Positions 20,165 to 29,005 of a stretch of DNA of 39,951 nucleotides are shown here, piece by piece. The stretch spans positions 1 through 39,951 of the forward strand of contig JAGYKP010000094.1 of NCBI GenBank assembly GCA_018401555.1, given 5' to 3'. A model generated the notes under the pieces. That model worked only from the letters and a program-made list of their open reading frames with translations, made no database searches and had not been told where the DNA came from. Position 1 is the first letter of the stretch. Each line of letters opens with the position of its first letter. The position numbers were made by a program, and so were the translations under genes. The stretch is from Halomonas sp. (GTDB taxonomy: Bacteria; Pseudomonadota; Gammaproteobacteria; Pseudomonadales; Halomonadaceae).

Positions 20165-20198
20165 AAAAAACAAGCGGCCACCGGATGGCGGCCGCTTG
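20165..20198 (-). terminator. Intrinsic terminator between rpsU and dnaG
   Basis: On the - strand CAAGCGGCC (20198-20190) pairs with GGCCGCTTG (20179-20171) and is followed by TTTTTT (20170-20165). Placed between rpsU and dnaG, it would lower dnaG expression relative to rpsU, as the internal terminator does in the E. coli macromolecular synthesis operon. Confidence 0.85.
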
Positions 20199-20248
20199 GC
20201 GTCCTCCTGAGACAGCCCGGGCCTGGGGCCCGACGTCTCCAGTACGGA

Positions 20249-20464
20249 TCAATAGAGCCGTTCGAAGCGCTTGCGCTCACGCTGGAGCTTCTTGGCGTGA
20301 CGCTTGACGGCAGCCGCCGCCTTGCGCTTGCGCTCCGCGGTCGGCTTCTCGTAGTGCTCGCGACGACGCACCTCGGAGAGAACACCGGCTTTTTCGCAGG
20401 AACGCTTGAAGCGACGCAGCGCGACGTCAAACGGCTCGTTATCTCGTACTTTGACAGAAGGCAT
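20249..20464 (-). CDS. rpsU: 30S ribosomal protein bS21
   Basis: A 71-residue basic protein starting [20 protein letters not shown] and ending RKRFERLY, the full bS21 sequence. bS21 sits near the anti-Shine-Dalgarno region of 16S rRNA and helps initiation. It is first in the rpsU-dnaG-rpoD cluster and divergent from tsaD. A GGTGAG site precedes the ATG, within an interrupted palindrome (ACCTTAGGT). Confidence 0.98.
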   Translation of the reverse strand: MPSVKVRDNEPFDVALRRFKRSCEKAGVLSEVRRREHYEKPTAERKRKAAAAVKRHAKKLQRERKRFERLY

Positions 20465-20725
20465 TAAGCACTCACCTACCTTAGGTAACTAGAGTTCGGT
20501 TAGTACGCACACCCCTGCGGGTGGCACGTTTCGCGACGAACAAACGCCCGGAACGCCTGAGCGCGCCGGAAAACGAGGGTATCGGTCGCGGAATTTCGCC
20601 ACCTGGGTGCACGACCCAGTCTTGCAGCGCACAATAGTTTAGACCTCACGCCCGGCCTATGCAAATGCTTTCCGTGTCCATTCCACGTAGAATGGCGGCC
20701 ATTTCCGAGACACCGAGCCGACACC
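20465..20725. promoter_or_regulatory. 261-bp divergent region between rpsU and tsaD
   Basis: Promoters for rpsU (leftward) and tsaD (rightward) should lie here. A TAGAAT at 20688-20693, 33 bases before the tsaD ATG, is a possible -10, but no good -35 is seen. Near rpsU is ACCTTAGGT (20477-20485), next to the ribosome binding site. Nothing coding was recognised. Confidence 0.35.
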
Positions 20726-21754
20726 ATGCGCGTACTGGGCATCGAGACCTCCTGCGACGAGACCGGCGTCGCCCTCTTCGACACCGAGCGCGGCCTGCTG
20801 GCCGACGCCCTCTACAGCCAGGTCGCCATGCACGCCGAATATGGCGGCGTGGTGCCGGAGCTGGCCTCCGCGATCACACCCGCCGCCTGCTGCCGCTGGT
20901 CCAGCGGGTGCTGGACGAGGCGGGCCTGGTCCGCGCGGACCTCGACGCCATCGCCTACACCGCCGGCCCCGGCCTGGTGGGGGCGCTGATGGTGGGGGCC
21001 GCCACTGCCCACGGCATGGCCCGGGCGCTGGGCATCCCGGTGCTCGGCGTCCATCATATGGAGGGCCACCTGCTGGCGCCCATGCTGGAGGAGGACCGTC
21101 CCGCCTTCCCCTTCGTGGCCCTGCTGGTCTCCGGTGGCCACACCCAGCTGGTCGAGGTACGCGGACTGGGGTCCTACACCCTGCTCGGCGAGTCGGTGGA
21201 CGACGCCGCCGGCGAGGCCTTCGACAAGGCGGCCAAGATGCTGGGCCTCGACTACCCCGGCGGCCCCCAGGTGGCACGGCTGGCCGAACGCGGTGACCCC
21301 GCACGCCTGCGTTTTCCGCGGCCGATGACCGACCGCCCGGGGCTCGACTTCAGCTTCTCGGGGCTAAAGACCCACACCCTCACCGCCATTCGCCAGCTCG
21401 AGGAGGCCGGCGAGCTCGACGACCAGGCCCGCGCCGACGTGGCCCGCGCCTTCGAGGAGGCGGTGGTCGACACCCTGGTGATCAAGTGCCGCCGCGCCCT
21501 GGACCAGACCGGTCTCAAGCGCCTGGTGGTGGCCGGCGGCGTCAGCGCCAATGCGCGGCTGCGCGAACGGCTGGAGCACGGAGTGCGCCAAGCGCGACGC
21601 CCAGGCCTACTACCCCCGCGGGCGCTTCTGCACCGACAACGGTGCGATGATCGCTTACGTGGGCGCGCAACGCCTGCAGGCCGGCGAGCGCGACGAGACC
21701 GGCGCGATGCAGGCGGTACCGCGCTGGCCAATGGATACGCTGCGCGAGCCGTAA
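20726..21754 (+). CDS. tsaD: tRNA N6-threonylcarbamoyladenosine transferase TsaD (frameshifted)
   Basis: Transfers threonylcarbamoyl to A37 of ANN-decoding tRNAs together with TsaB and TsaE. TsaD is normally essential. The start [14 protein letters not shown] is canonical. A missing C near 20868 and a second indel near 21577 change the frame, but the sequence continues smoothly: [24 protein letters not shown], the metal-binding HHMEGH (about residue 110), [58 protein letters not shown]. Repaired length is about 342 residues, as expected. The indels are almost certainly sequence errors. The stop runs into a heptamer repeat. Confidence 0.93.
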
Positions 21755-21847
21755 GCCGCAAGCCGCAAGCCGCAAGCCAGAATGTCGGTATCGCCCCCAT
21801 GGCGAAGGATTTTTCTTACAGCTTATAGCTTAGGGCTTGCAGCTTTA
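21752..21847. repeat. AAGCCGC heptamer repeats with inverted AAGCTNN copies
   Basis: Right at the tsaD stop are three tandem AAGCCGC units and a partial fourth (21753-21780). About 35 bases later the opposite strand carries AAGCTGC AAGCCCT AAGCTAT AAGCTGT, running to the plsY stop. The two blocks face each other, so the transcript of either convergent gene can fold. Such 7-bp AAGCNNN repeats are, from memory, common in intergenic regions of Halomonas and Pseudomonas. Confidence 0.65.
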
Positions 21848-22432
21848 GAGGGGTGGCTCGTCGCCGCGTCCCAGACGCTGGATATTGAGCACGTGGCGCG
21901 CCAGCACCAGCAGGGTGAAGGCGATCACCACGATGACGTAATCCGGCGCCAGCCACAGGCTGGCCAGGGGGGCGACGGCGGCGCTGGCCAGGGACGCCAC
22001 CGCGGCGGTACGCACCCGCCAGGCGAGCAGCGCCCATAGCGCGGCACATACCAGCGCCACCCCCGGGGTCAGCACCAGCATCACCCCGAAGGCGCTGGCC
22101 ACCGCCTTGCCGCCGCGGAAGCGATGCCAGACCGGATAGCTGTGGCCCAGCAGCACGGCGAGGCCCACCAGCCCCTGGGCCCAGGGCGGCAACCCCAGCA
22201 GGATCGCCAGCGCCAGGGCCGGTACGCCCTTGGCGGCATCCACCAGCAGGGTCGCCAGGGCCAGCCGCCGGCCGTGCAGGCGCAGGACATTGGAAAACCC
22301 CGGGTTGAAGGAGCCCGCCAGGCGCGGGTCGCCCACGCCGGCCAGCCGGCACACGCTAAGGGCACCCAGCCAGCTGCCGCTCAGGTAGCCCAGGACCACC
22401 AGCGGCAGCAGCGAGATCAGTGGCGCCTCCAC
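21845..22432 (-). CDS. plsY: Glycerol-3-phosphate acyltransferase PlsY
   Basis: An inner-membrane enzyme that moves an acyl group from acyl-phosphate to glycerol-3-phosphate, the first step of phospholipid synthesis. The 195-residue protein has about five membrane helices and the family motifs: GYLSGSWLGA, the loop DPRLAGSFNPGFSNVLRLHG, GHSYPVWHRFRGGKAVAS, and a C-terminal RHVLNIQRLGRG. The central loop usually reads GSGNPGATNVLR; here it is GSFNPGFSNVLR. The start is a GTG at 22432 with AGGAGG eight bases upstream. The gene is convergent with tsaD and divergent from folB. Confidence 0.93.
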   Translation of the reverse strand: MEAPLISLLPLVVLGYLSGSWLGALSVCRLAGVGDPRLAGSFNPGFSNVLRLHGRRLALATLLVDAAKGVPALALAILLGLPPWAQGLVGLAVLLGHSYPVWHRFRGGKAVASAFGVMLVLTPGVALVCAALWALLAWRVRTAAVASLASAAVAPLASLWLAPDYVIVVIAFTLLVLARHVLNIQRLGRGDEPPL

Positions 22433-22569
22433 GGCCGACCCTCCTGCAACGGGAACCCGGCCATTCTGACAGCCCCGCCCCGGGCTGCCCAGCCGCCAAG
22501 GTGTTCGGTGCCGCGCCGCTCGCGTACAATCCCTGCCACCTTCGCCATTGAGCCGCCCGGAACCCCGCC

Positions 22570-22935
22570 ATGGATCTAGTGCTGATCGAGTCCCTCGCCG
22601 TCGACACCGTGATCGGGGTCTATGACTGGGAGCGCACCATCACCCAGCGCCTGGTGCTCGACCTGGAGCTGGCCACCGATATCCGCCCGGCAGCGGCAGA
22701 TGACGATATCGCCCAGACCCTCGACTACGCGGCGATCAGCGAGCGCATCCAGGCCTTCGCCGCCGAGCATGACGTTGCCCTGGTGGAGACCTTCGCCGAG
22801 CGCCTGGCCGAGACACTGCGCGACGAGTTCGGCATCGCCTGGTTGCGCCTGACCGTGCGCAAGCCGGGGGCCGTGTCGGCCGCGGCCGCGGTGGGCGTAC
22901 GCATCGAGCGCGGCTCCCGCCCGGGAGCAGTGTGA
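22570..22935 (+). CDS. folB: Dihydroneopterin aldolase FolB
   Basis: Cleaves 7,8-dihydroneopterin to 6-hydroxymethyl-dihydropterin and glycolaldehyde in folate synthesis. The 121-residue sequence has IGVYDWERTITQ (substrate pocket), TLDYAAISERIQAF, LVETFAERLAETL and the catalytic lysine in VRKPGAV. The stop overlaps the folK start (TGATG at 22933-22937), so the product passes directly to the next enzyme in the pathway. Confidence 0.95.
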   Translation: MDLVLIESLAVDTVIGVYDWERTITQRLVLDLELATDIRPAAADDDIAQTLDYAAISERIQAFAAEHDVALVETFAERLAETLRDEFGIAWLRLTVRKPGAVSAAAAVGVRIERGSRPGAV

Positions 22936-23455
22936 TGGCCCTGGTCACGGTCAGCATCGGCAGCAATATCGAGCGGGAGCACCATGTGCGTGTCTGCCTG
23001 GATGCCCTGGCGGCCTCCTTCGAGGGGCTGCGGGTCTCGCGGGTATTCGAGAGTGAACCGGTGGGCTTCGAGGATGGGCGCAACTTCTACAACCTGGTGG
23101 CGGCCTTCGAGAGCGAGGCCACGGTGGGTGAGCTGCAGGCCTGGTGCAAGCGCCTCGAGTTCGCCAACGGCCGGCGCGAGGGCAGCCCCAAGTTCAGCCC
23201 ACGCACCCTGGATGTCGACCTGCTGACCGTGGGCGAGGCTCAGCGGCGAGCACGACGGCGTCAGCCTGCCGCGGGGCGAGATCACCCACCACGCCTTCGT
23301 GCTCCAGCCCCTGGCCGAGCTGCTGCCCGAGGCGCGCCTGCCCGGGAGCGGCGAGACCTACGCGGCCCTGTGGCGCCGCTTCGAGGCCGGGCGACCAGCG
23401 GCTCTGGCCGGTGGCCTTCAGCTGGGCCGGCCGCCGGATCTCGAGTCCCGACTGA
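22935..23455 (+). CDS. folK: HPPK, 6-hydroxymethyl-dihydropterin pyrophosphokinase FolK (frameshifted)
   Basis: Transfers pyrophosphate from ATP to the pterin made by FolB. Seen: VSIGSNIEREHH, FESEPVGFEDGRNFYNLV and the HPPK signature FSPRTLDVDLL. After indels near 23245 and 23394 the C-terminus continues GEHDGVSLPRGEITHHAFVLQPLAEL, then LWRRFEAGDQRLWPVAFSW, ending at 23455. Repaired length is about 173 residues, close to family size. The ending is 10 bases from the stop of the convergent cca gene. Confidence 0.9.
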
Positions 23456-23464
23456 ACGGCCGGC

Positions 23465-24606
23465 CTACTCGCGCCGCAGGGCGGCATCGATCACCTCACG
23501 CCGCCGCCGGGCGAGCTCCACGCCCAGCTCGCGCCCCTTGAACCCCTCCTCCACCAGCGTCTTCGGCAATACCTGGGCGGCAAGCCGCCAGGCCACGGCC
23601 AGCTCCTCGGCAAGCGCCGGCGCCTCCAGGCTCACCAGGCTGATCAGCGGCACCACCCGTTCGCTGCGCCGCCAGGCATCGACGGCATCCAGCCAGGCCA
23701 GCAGCCGCGCCCCATCGGGGGGCGTGTGGCGCGCCTGTGCGACCAGCGCACGGGTTTGTGCCACCTGTCGGGCCAGCTCGACGTAGGCCTTCGGCTGGCG
23801 CAGGCGTTCGGCCCAGTTCGCCCCGCGCCGCCTCGTCCAGGTGCTCCACCAGCCGCGCCCAGCGCCAGCGGGCCAGGGCCTCGCCCTCCCCTCCTCGGGC
23901 AGCCGATGCAGCCGACCCAAGGCCTCGTCCAGGGCCTCCCGGTCGGCGGCCAGCGCCGGCATCAGCACCGCCAGGGCGCCGCAGTCGTCGAGCGCCTGGA
24001 AGTAGACCTCGGGCCAGGGTTCGGCCAGCGCCTTCTCGGTCTCGACCCACACCCGCTCGGCCACCAGGTGGGCGAGCTCGCCGTTCTCCACCAGCTCACG
24101 CATAAGCGCCCGGGTCGCCTCGGCGATGGTGAAGCCGAGCCCTGCGTAGCGGGCCAGGAAGCGCGCGGTGCGCAGCACGCGCAGCGGGTCCTCGACGAAG
24201 GCCGGGGAGACGTGGCGCAGCACCCGCGCCTCCAGATCGGCCAGGCCGCCATAGGGATCGACCAGTTCGCCCTGCGGGGTCTCGGCCATGGCGTTGATGG
24301 TCAGGTCGCGGCGCGCCAGGTCCTCCTCCAGGGTCACCTCGGGACTGGCGTGGACCACGAAACCGGTATAGCCGTGGCCCGCCTTGCGCTCGGTACGCGC
24401 CAGGGCGTACTCCTCGTGGGTCTCGGGGTGGAGGAAGACCGGGAAGTCACGCCCCACGGGCCGGAAGCCCCGGCGACGCAGCGCCTCCGGGGTGGCCCCC
24501 ACCACCACCCAGTCGGTGTCGGTGACCGGCCAGCCGAGGCGAGCATCACGTACCGCACCCCCACCCGATAGACCGCGAGTCCGCGCACGGCCGGGTCGTC
24601 CGTCAT
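23465..24606 (-). CDS. cca: CCA tRNA nucleotidyltransferase (frameshifted, no HD domain)
   Basis: Adds or repairs the 3' CCA of tRNAs. Reconstructed N-terminus: [26 protein letters not shown], with one G missing near 24560; the metal-binding DxD is the DTD. It is followed by [48 protein letters not shown] and [13 protein letters not shown]. Two compensating shifts (about 23895 and 23825) garble about 23 residues. Total is about 380 residues. The HD phosphohydrolase motif present in E. coli Cca is not seen. The start follows the glpE stop by 8 bases. Confidence 0.92.
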
Positions 24607-24614
24607 CGCCACGT

Positions 24615-24934
24615 TCAGGCCTCTACCCGGTCGGGGTGGCGCAGCTGCCAGTCGGTGAAGCCGCCGTCGAGGCTGTAGACGGCCGCGAAGCCCTGGCCGG
24701 CCAGCCAGGCGGCGGCCTGCTGGCTGGAGTGGCCGTGGTAGCAGACCACCACCACCGGGCGCTCGACGGGGTCGTCTCGACAAAGTCGCCCACCGTGTCG
24801 TTGTCGAGCCGCCGGCTGCCGGGAATATGTCCCTGGGCGAAGCTCAGGGCGTCGCGAATATCCACCAGCGCGGCGTCACGGCCCTGATCGAGCCAGGTCG
24901 CGAGGGTAGCGATATCGAGATGCTGGAAGCTCAT
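24615..24934 (-). CDS. glpE: Thiosulfate sulfurtransferase GlpE, rhodanese (frameshifted)
   Basis: A single-domain rhodanese of about 106 residues. The N-terminal half is [13 protein letters not shown]...[21 protein letters not shown]. After a one-base shift near 24775 it continues with the active-site loop [18 protein letters not shown], where the cysteine carries the persulfide, and ends [17 protein letters not shown]. The CYHGHSSQ loop is the GlpE type. It is upstream of cca, probably one transcript. Confidence 0.9.
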
Positions 24935-24982
24935 GGAGGCGCCTCGTTTCAGGAAGTGATCGGAAGGAAAGGATAGCCGCGT

Positions 24983-25802
24983 TCAACGCCGCCGGCTGGG
25001 CACACTGGTACGCTCGCCGCTGGCCAGGTCCAGGGCCGTCAGGGAGCCTCCCCACACGCAGCCGGTATCCAGCGCGCAGGCGTTGACCCGGCTGCCGGGG
25101 GTCTCGCCCTGCAACGCCGCCCAGTGGCCGAAGATGAGCCGGACATCGTCGCCGCGGGGAAAGCGGAACCAGGGTTCGAAGCCCGCCGGGGCGCTGTCGA
25201 GCCCTTCCTTGGCGGCGAAGTCCAGCCGCCCCTGGGCGTCGATGAAGCGCATGCGGGTCAGGACGTTGACGATGGCGCGCAGGCGGTCGATGCCGTCGAG
25301 GTCATCGCGCCACTGGTCCGGTGCATTGCCGTACATGCGCTCGAGGAAGGCGCCCCCGCGCTCGCCGCGCAACACCGCCTCTACCTCCGCGGCCAGCGTC
25401 GTGGCCAGCTCCGGCGACCACTGGGGCAACAGCCCGGCATGGGTCATCAGGGTATCCTCGCCGCCCAGCGTCTCGCGCACCAGCGGCGGACGCGACTGCA
25501 GCCAGTCGAGCAGTCGCTCGCGATCGGGAGCGGCGAGGATGGCGTCAGGGTGTCCTTGCGGTTGAGCGCGGCGCCGCCCGCGCCACCGCCAGCAGGTGCA
25601 GGTCATGGTTGCCGAGCACCGTGAGGGCGGCGTCGCCCAGTGCCTCGACCTCACGCAGGCAGTCGAGCGACCCGGGGCCGCGGTTGACCAGGTCGCCAGC
25701 CAGCCACAGGCGGTCACGGCGCGGGTCGAAATCCAGGGTCTCGAGCAGTTCGACGAACTCGGCATGGCAGCCCTGGAGGTCGCCGATGGCGTAGGTGGTC
25801 AT
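24983..25802 (-). CDS. apaH: Bis(5'-nucleosyl)-tetraphosphatase, symmetrical, ApaH (frameshifted)
   Basis: Hydrolyses Ap4A to two ADP and can decap Np4-capped RNAs. Metallophosphatase motifs: [35 protein letters not shown] and [10 protein letters not shown], then [18 protein letters not shown] and [14 protein letters not shown] one-base shift near 25555 splits the sequence. Repaired length is 273 residues, normal for ApaH. It is the last gene of the lptD-to-apaH cluster and follows apaG by 41 bases. Confidence 0.94.
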
Positions 25803-25843
25803 GGGCTCTCCCGGTATTCGGTTTTGGCTCGGCTGCAGTGGAT

Positions 25844-26257
25844 TCAGTGGACCTGGTTGGGGCAGGCCAGGCGAAAGGGGGCGATGGGCACCTCGAAGGG
25901 GCGCTGGGTGGCGGTATCCACGCAGGTGTAGTCGCCCTGCATCACCCCCACCGGTCCATCGAGGATCGCCCGGCTGGTGTAGCGGAAGTGCTGGCCGGGG
26001 CCGATCACCGGCTGCTGCCCCACCACCCCCTTGCCGCGTACGTCCTGGACCTTGCCGCTGCCCTGGGTGATGGTCCAGTGGCGGGCCATCAGCTGGACAC
26101 TGTGGCGCGAGGCGTTGTGCACGGTCACCGTGTAGCTGAACACGTAGCGCCCCTCGCCGGGGGCAGACTCGTCGGCACGAAACTCCGGCTGGACCTCGAC
26201 GCTCACGCCTCGCGCCTCATCCATGGGGGCGTCACCGCTGGCGGCTCGATCGCTCAT
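25844..26257 (-). CDS. apaG: Co2+/Mg2+ efflux family protein ApaG
   Basis: A single immunoglobulin-like (DUF525) domain of 137 residues: [59 protein letters not shown]. The biochemical role is unsettled; apaG mutants of enterics show Co2+ sensitivity and Mg2+ efflux defects. Its start overlaps the rsmA stop (26254-26257), so the two are coupled. The 17-residue N-terminal lead before the domain may include an alternative start at MDEARG. Confidence 0.93.
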   Translation of the reverse strand: MSDRAASGDAPMDEARGVSVEVQPEFRADESAPGEGRYVFSYTVTVHNASRHSVQLMARHWTITQGSGKVQDVRGKGVVGQQPVIGPGQHFRYTSRAILDGPVGVMQGDYTCVDTATQRPFEVPIAPFRLACPNQVH

Positions 26258-27072
26258 TCGCTAGCCTCCCCTGTCGCCTGGGCCAGATGGTCGGCGATAC
26301 GCACGAACTCCTCCACGGAGAGTGTCTGGGGGCGCCGGCCGGGATCGATGTCGAGTGTCTCGAGTTCGGCGGCGGTGATGCGCCCCTTGAGATTGTTGCG
26401 CAGGGTCTTGCGGCGCTGACCGAAGGCCTCCTTGACGATCGCCGCCAGCAGCGTCTCGTCGCGTGCCGGATGGGGCAGCTCGGCATGGGGGGTGAGCCGC
26501 ACGATGGCGGAGTCCACCTTGGGCCGCGGCACGAAGGCCTCCGGCGGCACCACGAACAGCGATTCCACCCGGCAGCGGTACTGAGCCATCACCGAGAGGC
26601 GTCCCCAGTCGGCGCCGCCCGGTTCGGCGGCCAGGCGCTCCACCACCTCCTTCTGCAGCATGAAGTGCATGTCGGCGACGGCGTCGCCGGCCTGGAGCAG
26701 GTGGGCAATCAGCGGGGTGGAGATGTTGTAGGGCAGGTTGCCGACGACACGCAGCGGCTCACCCTCGCCGCGCAGGGCACGAAAGTCGACCTTGAGCGCA
26801 TCGCCCTCGTGGATCACGAAATCGGGGTAGTTGAAGAACTGCACGCGCAGCCCGGGAATCAGGTCGCGATCGAGCTCGATCACCTCCAGGCGTCCGCCGG
26901 CGGCCTCAAGCAGCGGTTCGGTGAGCGCCCCCTGACCGGGGCCGATCTCAACGATCCGCTCGCCGGGGCGCGGCCCGATGGCCCGCACGATGCGGGAGAT
27001 GATGCCGCGGTCACGCAGGAAGTTCTGGCCGAAGCGCTTGCGGGCCCGATGGACCGGGGGGCGAGATGCCAT
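26254..27072 (-). CDS. rsmA: 16S rRNA dimethyladenosine transferase RsmA (KsgA)
   Basis: Dimethylates A1518 and A1519 of 16S rRNA late in 30S assembly. The 272-residue protein opens RARKRFGQNFLRD and has the SAM motif IVEIGPGQGALTEPLL, LEVIELDRDL, the catalytic NLPYNIS, FMLQKEVVERL and the C-terminal QRRKTLRNNLK. It lies between pdxA and apaG as in E. coli. The frame is intact. Confidence 0.96.
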   Translation of the reverse strand: MASRPPVHRARKRFGQNFLRDRGIISRIVRAIGPRPGERIVEIGPGQGALTEPLLEAAGGRLEVIELDRDLIPGLRVQFFNYPDFVIHEGDALKVDFRALRGEGEPLRVVGNLPYNISTPLIAHLLQAGDAVADMHFMLQKEVVERLAAEPGGADWGRLSVMAQYRCRVESLFVVPPEAFVPRPKVDSAIVRLTPHAELPHPARDETLLAAIVKEAFGQRRKTLRNNLKGRITAAELETLDIDPGRRPQTLSVEEFVRIADHLAQATGEASE

Positions 27073-27135
27073 TCAGGGGTGTCCTTCTATCGCTGGATAA
27101 TCTAACTGTCGCATCGCCGCTGATTCGGGGCTGTT

Positions 27136-27232
27136 CCGGCGATAGACCCTTCGCGGAGGCGCTGTGAATACTTCCCTGTACGCTACCGATTCCTTCCCTG
27201 GAATCGGACCTCCGCTTCGGTCTATCCCCGGC
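27136..27232. repeat. Long nested palindrome in the pdxA-rsmA gap (REP-like element)
   Basis: Arms GATAGACC-4 bases-GCGGAGG (27141-27159) and CCTCCGC-3 bases-GGTCTATC (27209-27228 region) pair, and CCGG flanks extend the match. Inside is a second perfect stem, CCGATTCC-TTCCCT-GGAATCGG (27186-27207). The inner text CTGTGAATACTTCCCTGTACGC resembles intergenic repeats I recall from Halomonas and Marinobacter genomes. There is no T run, so it is not a normal terminator. It fills most of the 186-bp gap after pdxA. Confidence 0.65.
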
Positions 27233-27258
27233 GCCCCTTGAACGGCCCGAATTCTGGT

Positions 27259-28308
27259 TCAGTTGCCACCGCCGCGGGCGGCCATCTGCGCGGCCAGCGC
27301 CACGGCGACCCGCAGGCTGCCGGGGTCGGCGCGGCCCGTGCCGGCCAGGTCCAGGGCGGTGCCGTGATCCACCGAGGTGCGTACCAGCGGCAGTCCCAGG
27401 GTGATATTGGCGGCGCGGCCGAAGCCCGCGTACTTGAGCACGGGCAGGCCCTGGTCATGGTACATGGCCAGCACCGCATCCACGCCCGCCAGGTGGCGCG
27501 GGGTGAACAGGGTATCGGCAGGGAGCGGGCCGTCGAGGGTCAGCCCCTCGCCACGCAGAGCCTCGAGGGTCGGCTCGATCACCTCGAGCTCCTCGCGCCC
27601 CAGGTGGCCACCCTCGCCGGCGTGGGGGTTGAGCCCGCACACCGCGATATGCGGGCTGGCCACCCCGAACCAGCGCGTCAGGTCGGCAGCGAGGATGCGC
27701 AGCACCCGCGCCAGGCCCTCACGGGTGATGGCATCGGCCACCTCGCGCAGCGGCAGGTGGGTGGTGGCAAGGGCCACCCGCAAGGCGGCGCTCCCCGACC
27801 AGCCGGGCCGTTCGGCGTGCAGGGCGGCGTCGGTGGCGAGCATCATCACCACCTCCTCGACACCGCAGGCGTCGCGCAGGTACTCGGTATGACCGGTGAA
27901 CCCCGCATGCCCGGCGTCGAGGATCACGCCCTTGTGCAGCGGCGCGGTGACCATGCCCGCGGCCTGGCCCGCGCGACAGGCGCGGATCGCCACGTCCAGG
28001 GTCTCGAGCACGTAGTCGGCATTGGCGGCCTCGAGCACGCCGGGACGAACCGGGGCGCGCAGCGCCACCAGGCCATACCGGCAGCCGGCCGGGTCGCGCC
28101 GCGGGCACCGCCTCGCCGGGGGCGAGCTCGACCAGCTCCACCGTCAGGCCGAGGGCGGCGGCGCGCTCATCGAGCAGGCCGGGGTCACCCACCGCCACCA
28201 GGCGAGTGCCAGCCACGCCCTCGGCGGCCAGCATCAGCAGAGTTCGGGCCCGATGCCCGCGGGCTCGCCGCTGGTCAGCGCCAGGACCGGCGCGGCAGGG
28301 GTCGCCAT
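27259..28308 (-). CDS. pdxA: 4-hydroxythreonine-4-phosphate dehydrogenase PdxA (frameshifted)
   Basis: An NAD+ enzyme of pyridoxal 5'-phosphate synthesis. It starts with [15 protein letters not shown] at 28308, overlapping the surA stop. Two indels (near 28237 and 28078) interrupt the N-terminal 80 residues ([20 protein letters not shown] lies between them). The rest is clean: [36 protein letters not shown] motif (here [13 protein letters not shown]) and [13 protein letters not shown], whose histidines bind the metal, then [13 protein letters not shown]. Repaired length is about 349 residues. Confidence 0.93.
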
Positions 28309-28961
28309 CAGCGCTCGTCGAGGCGGTTGTCGACGAAGGCCTGGGAACGGATCTCCTGCAGCCAGGCGCCGAGCTCCTCGTTGGCCTTGCGCTGGAAGAG
28401 GGCCTGCTGGGCCTGCTCACGCCCCACGCCCTCCTGCTCCATGAAGCGCTCCACCTCCCGCTCGGAGAGATTGACCCGGCTGCCCACGCGACGCTGCTGC
28501 AGCTGGCGCAGGGTCAGCTCGCGGCGGATCTCCTCGCGCACGCCAGCCAGCGTCAGGCCGTCGGCCTCCAGGGTGTCGGCGAACTGCTCCAGGCTCATGC
28601 CGTTGCGCTCGGCGATGCCACGCACCTGGCGGTTGAGGTCGGTGTCATCCACCGTGAGGCCGGCCTCATCCGCCATCTGCCACTGGATCTCCTCGAGGAT
28701 CATCTGCTCCAGGACCTGCTCGCGCAGGGTCCCTGCGGGGGGCAGCTCTTCCTGCTGGGCGCCCATCTGGCTGCGCACCTGGGCGAGGCGATCCTCGAGC
28801 TGGCTCTGCATGATCGCCCCCTCGTTGACCACCGCCACGATACGGTCCAGCGCCTGGCGCTGGGTGGACGGAGGCTCCTGGGCCTGGCTGACGGGCACGG
28901 CGGCGAGGCCCAGGGCCATGGCCAGACCGGCGGCCAGGAAGGGGGTGCGGCGACTGCGCAT
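28308..28961 (-). CDS. surA: SurA-like periplasmic chaperone lacking parvulin domains
   Basis: Escorts outer-membrane proteins across the periplasm. The 217-residue product has a signal peptide (RSRRTPFLAAGLAMALGLAA, cleavage near SQA-QEP) and a SurA N-domain: LDRIVAVVNEGAIMQSQLEDRL, LEQMILEEIQWQMADEAGL, LRQLQQRRVGSRVNLSEREV. It goes straight into the C-terminal helix, QALFQRKANEELGAWLQEIR. E. coli SurA (about 430 residues) has two PPIase domains between these parts; here both are absent in an unbroken frame. I start at 28961, where AAAGGA is well placed; an upstream ATG at 28982 has a poorly spaced site. Gene order lptD-surA-pdxA supports the name. Confidence 0.88.
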   Translation of the reverse strand: MRSRRTPFLAAGLAMALGLAAVPVSQAQEPPSTQRQALDRIVAVVNEGAIMQSQLEDRLAQVRSQMGAQQEELPPAGTLREQVLEQMILEEIQWQMADEAGLTVDDTDLNRQVRGIAERNGMSLEQFADTLEADGLTLAGVREEIRRELTLRQLQQRRVGSRVNLSEREVERFMEQEGVGREQAQQALFQRKANEELGAWLQEIRSQAFVDNRLDER

Positions 28962-29005
28962 GGTGTGCTGTCCTTTCATCATTCCTCTCTAACGGGCCAT
29001 CCGGC

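Noticed and set aside
20477..20485. ACCTTAGGT palindrome near the rpsU start as an autoregulatory operator
   Set aside because: Very short and partly the ribosome binding site itself; not enough to claim regulation.
21752..21780. Possible CRISPR or tandem-repeat array
   Set aside because: The unit is 7 bp, directly tandem without spacers; it is a simple intergenic repeat.
27238..28992. Open frame of 584 codons on the + strand opposite pdxA and surA
   Set aside because: Arg/Ser/Pro-rich shadow with no family features; the - strand genes carry clear motifs.
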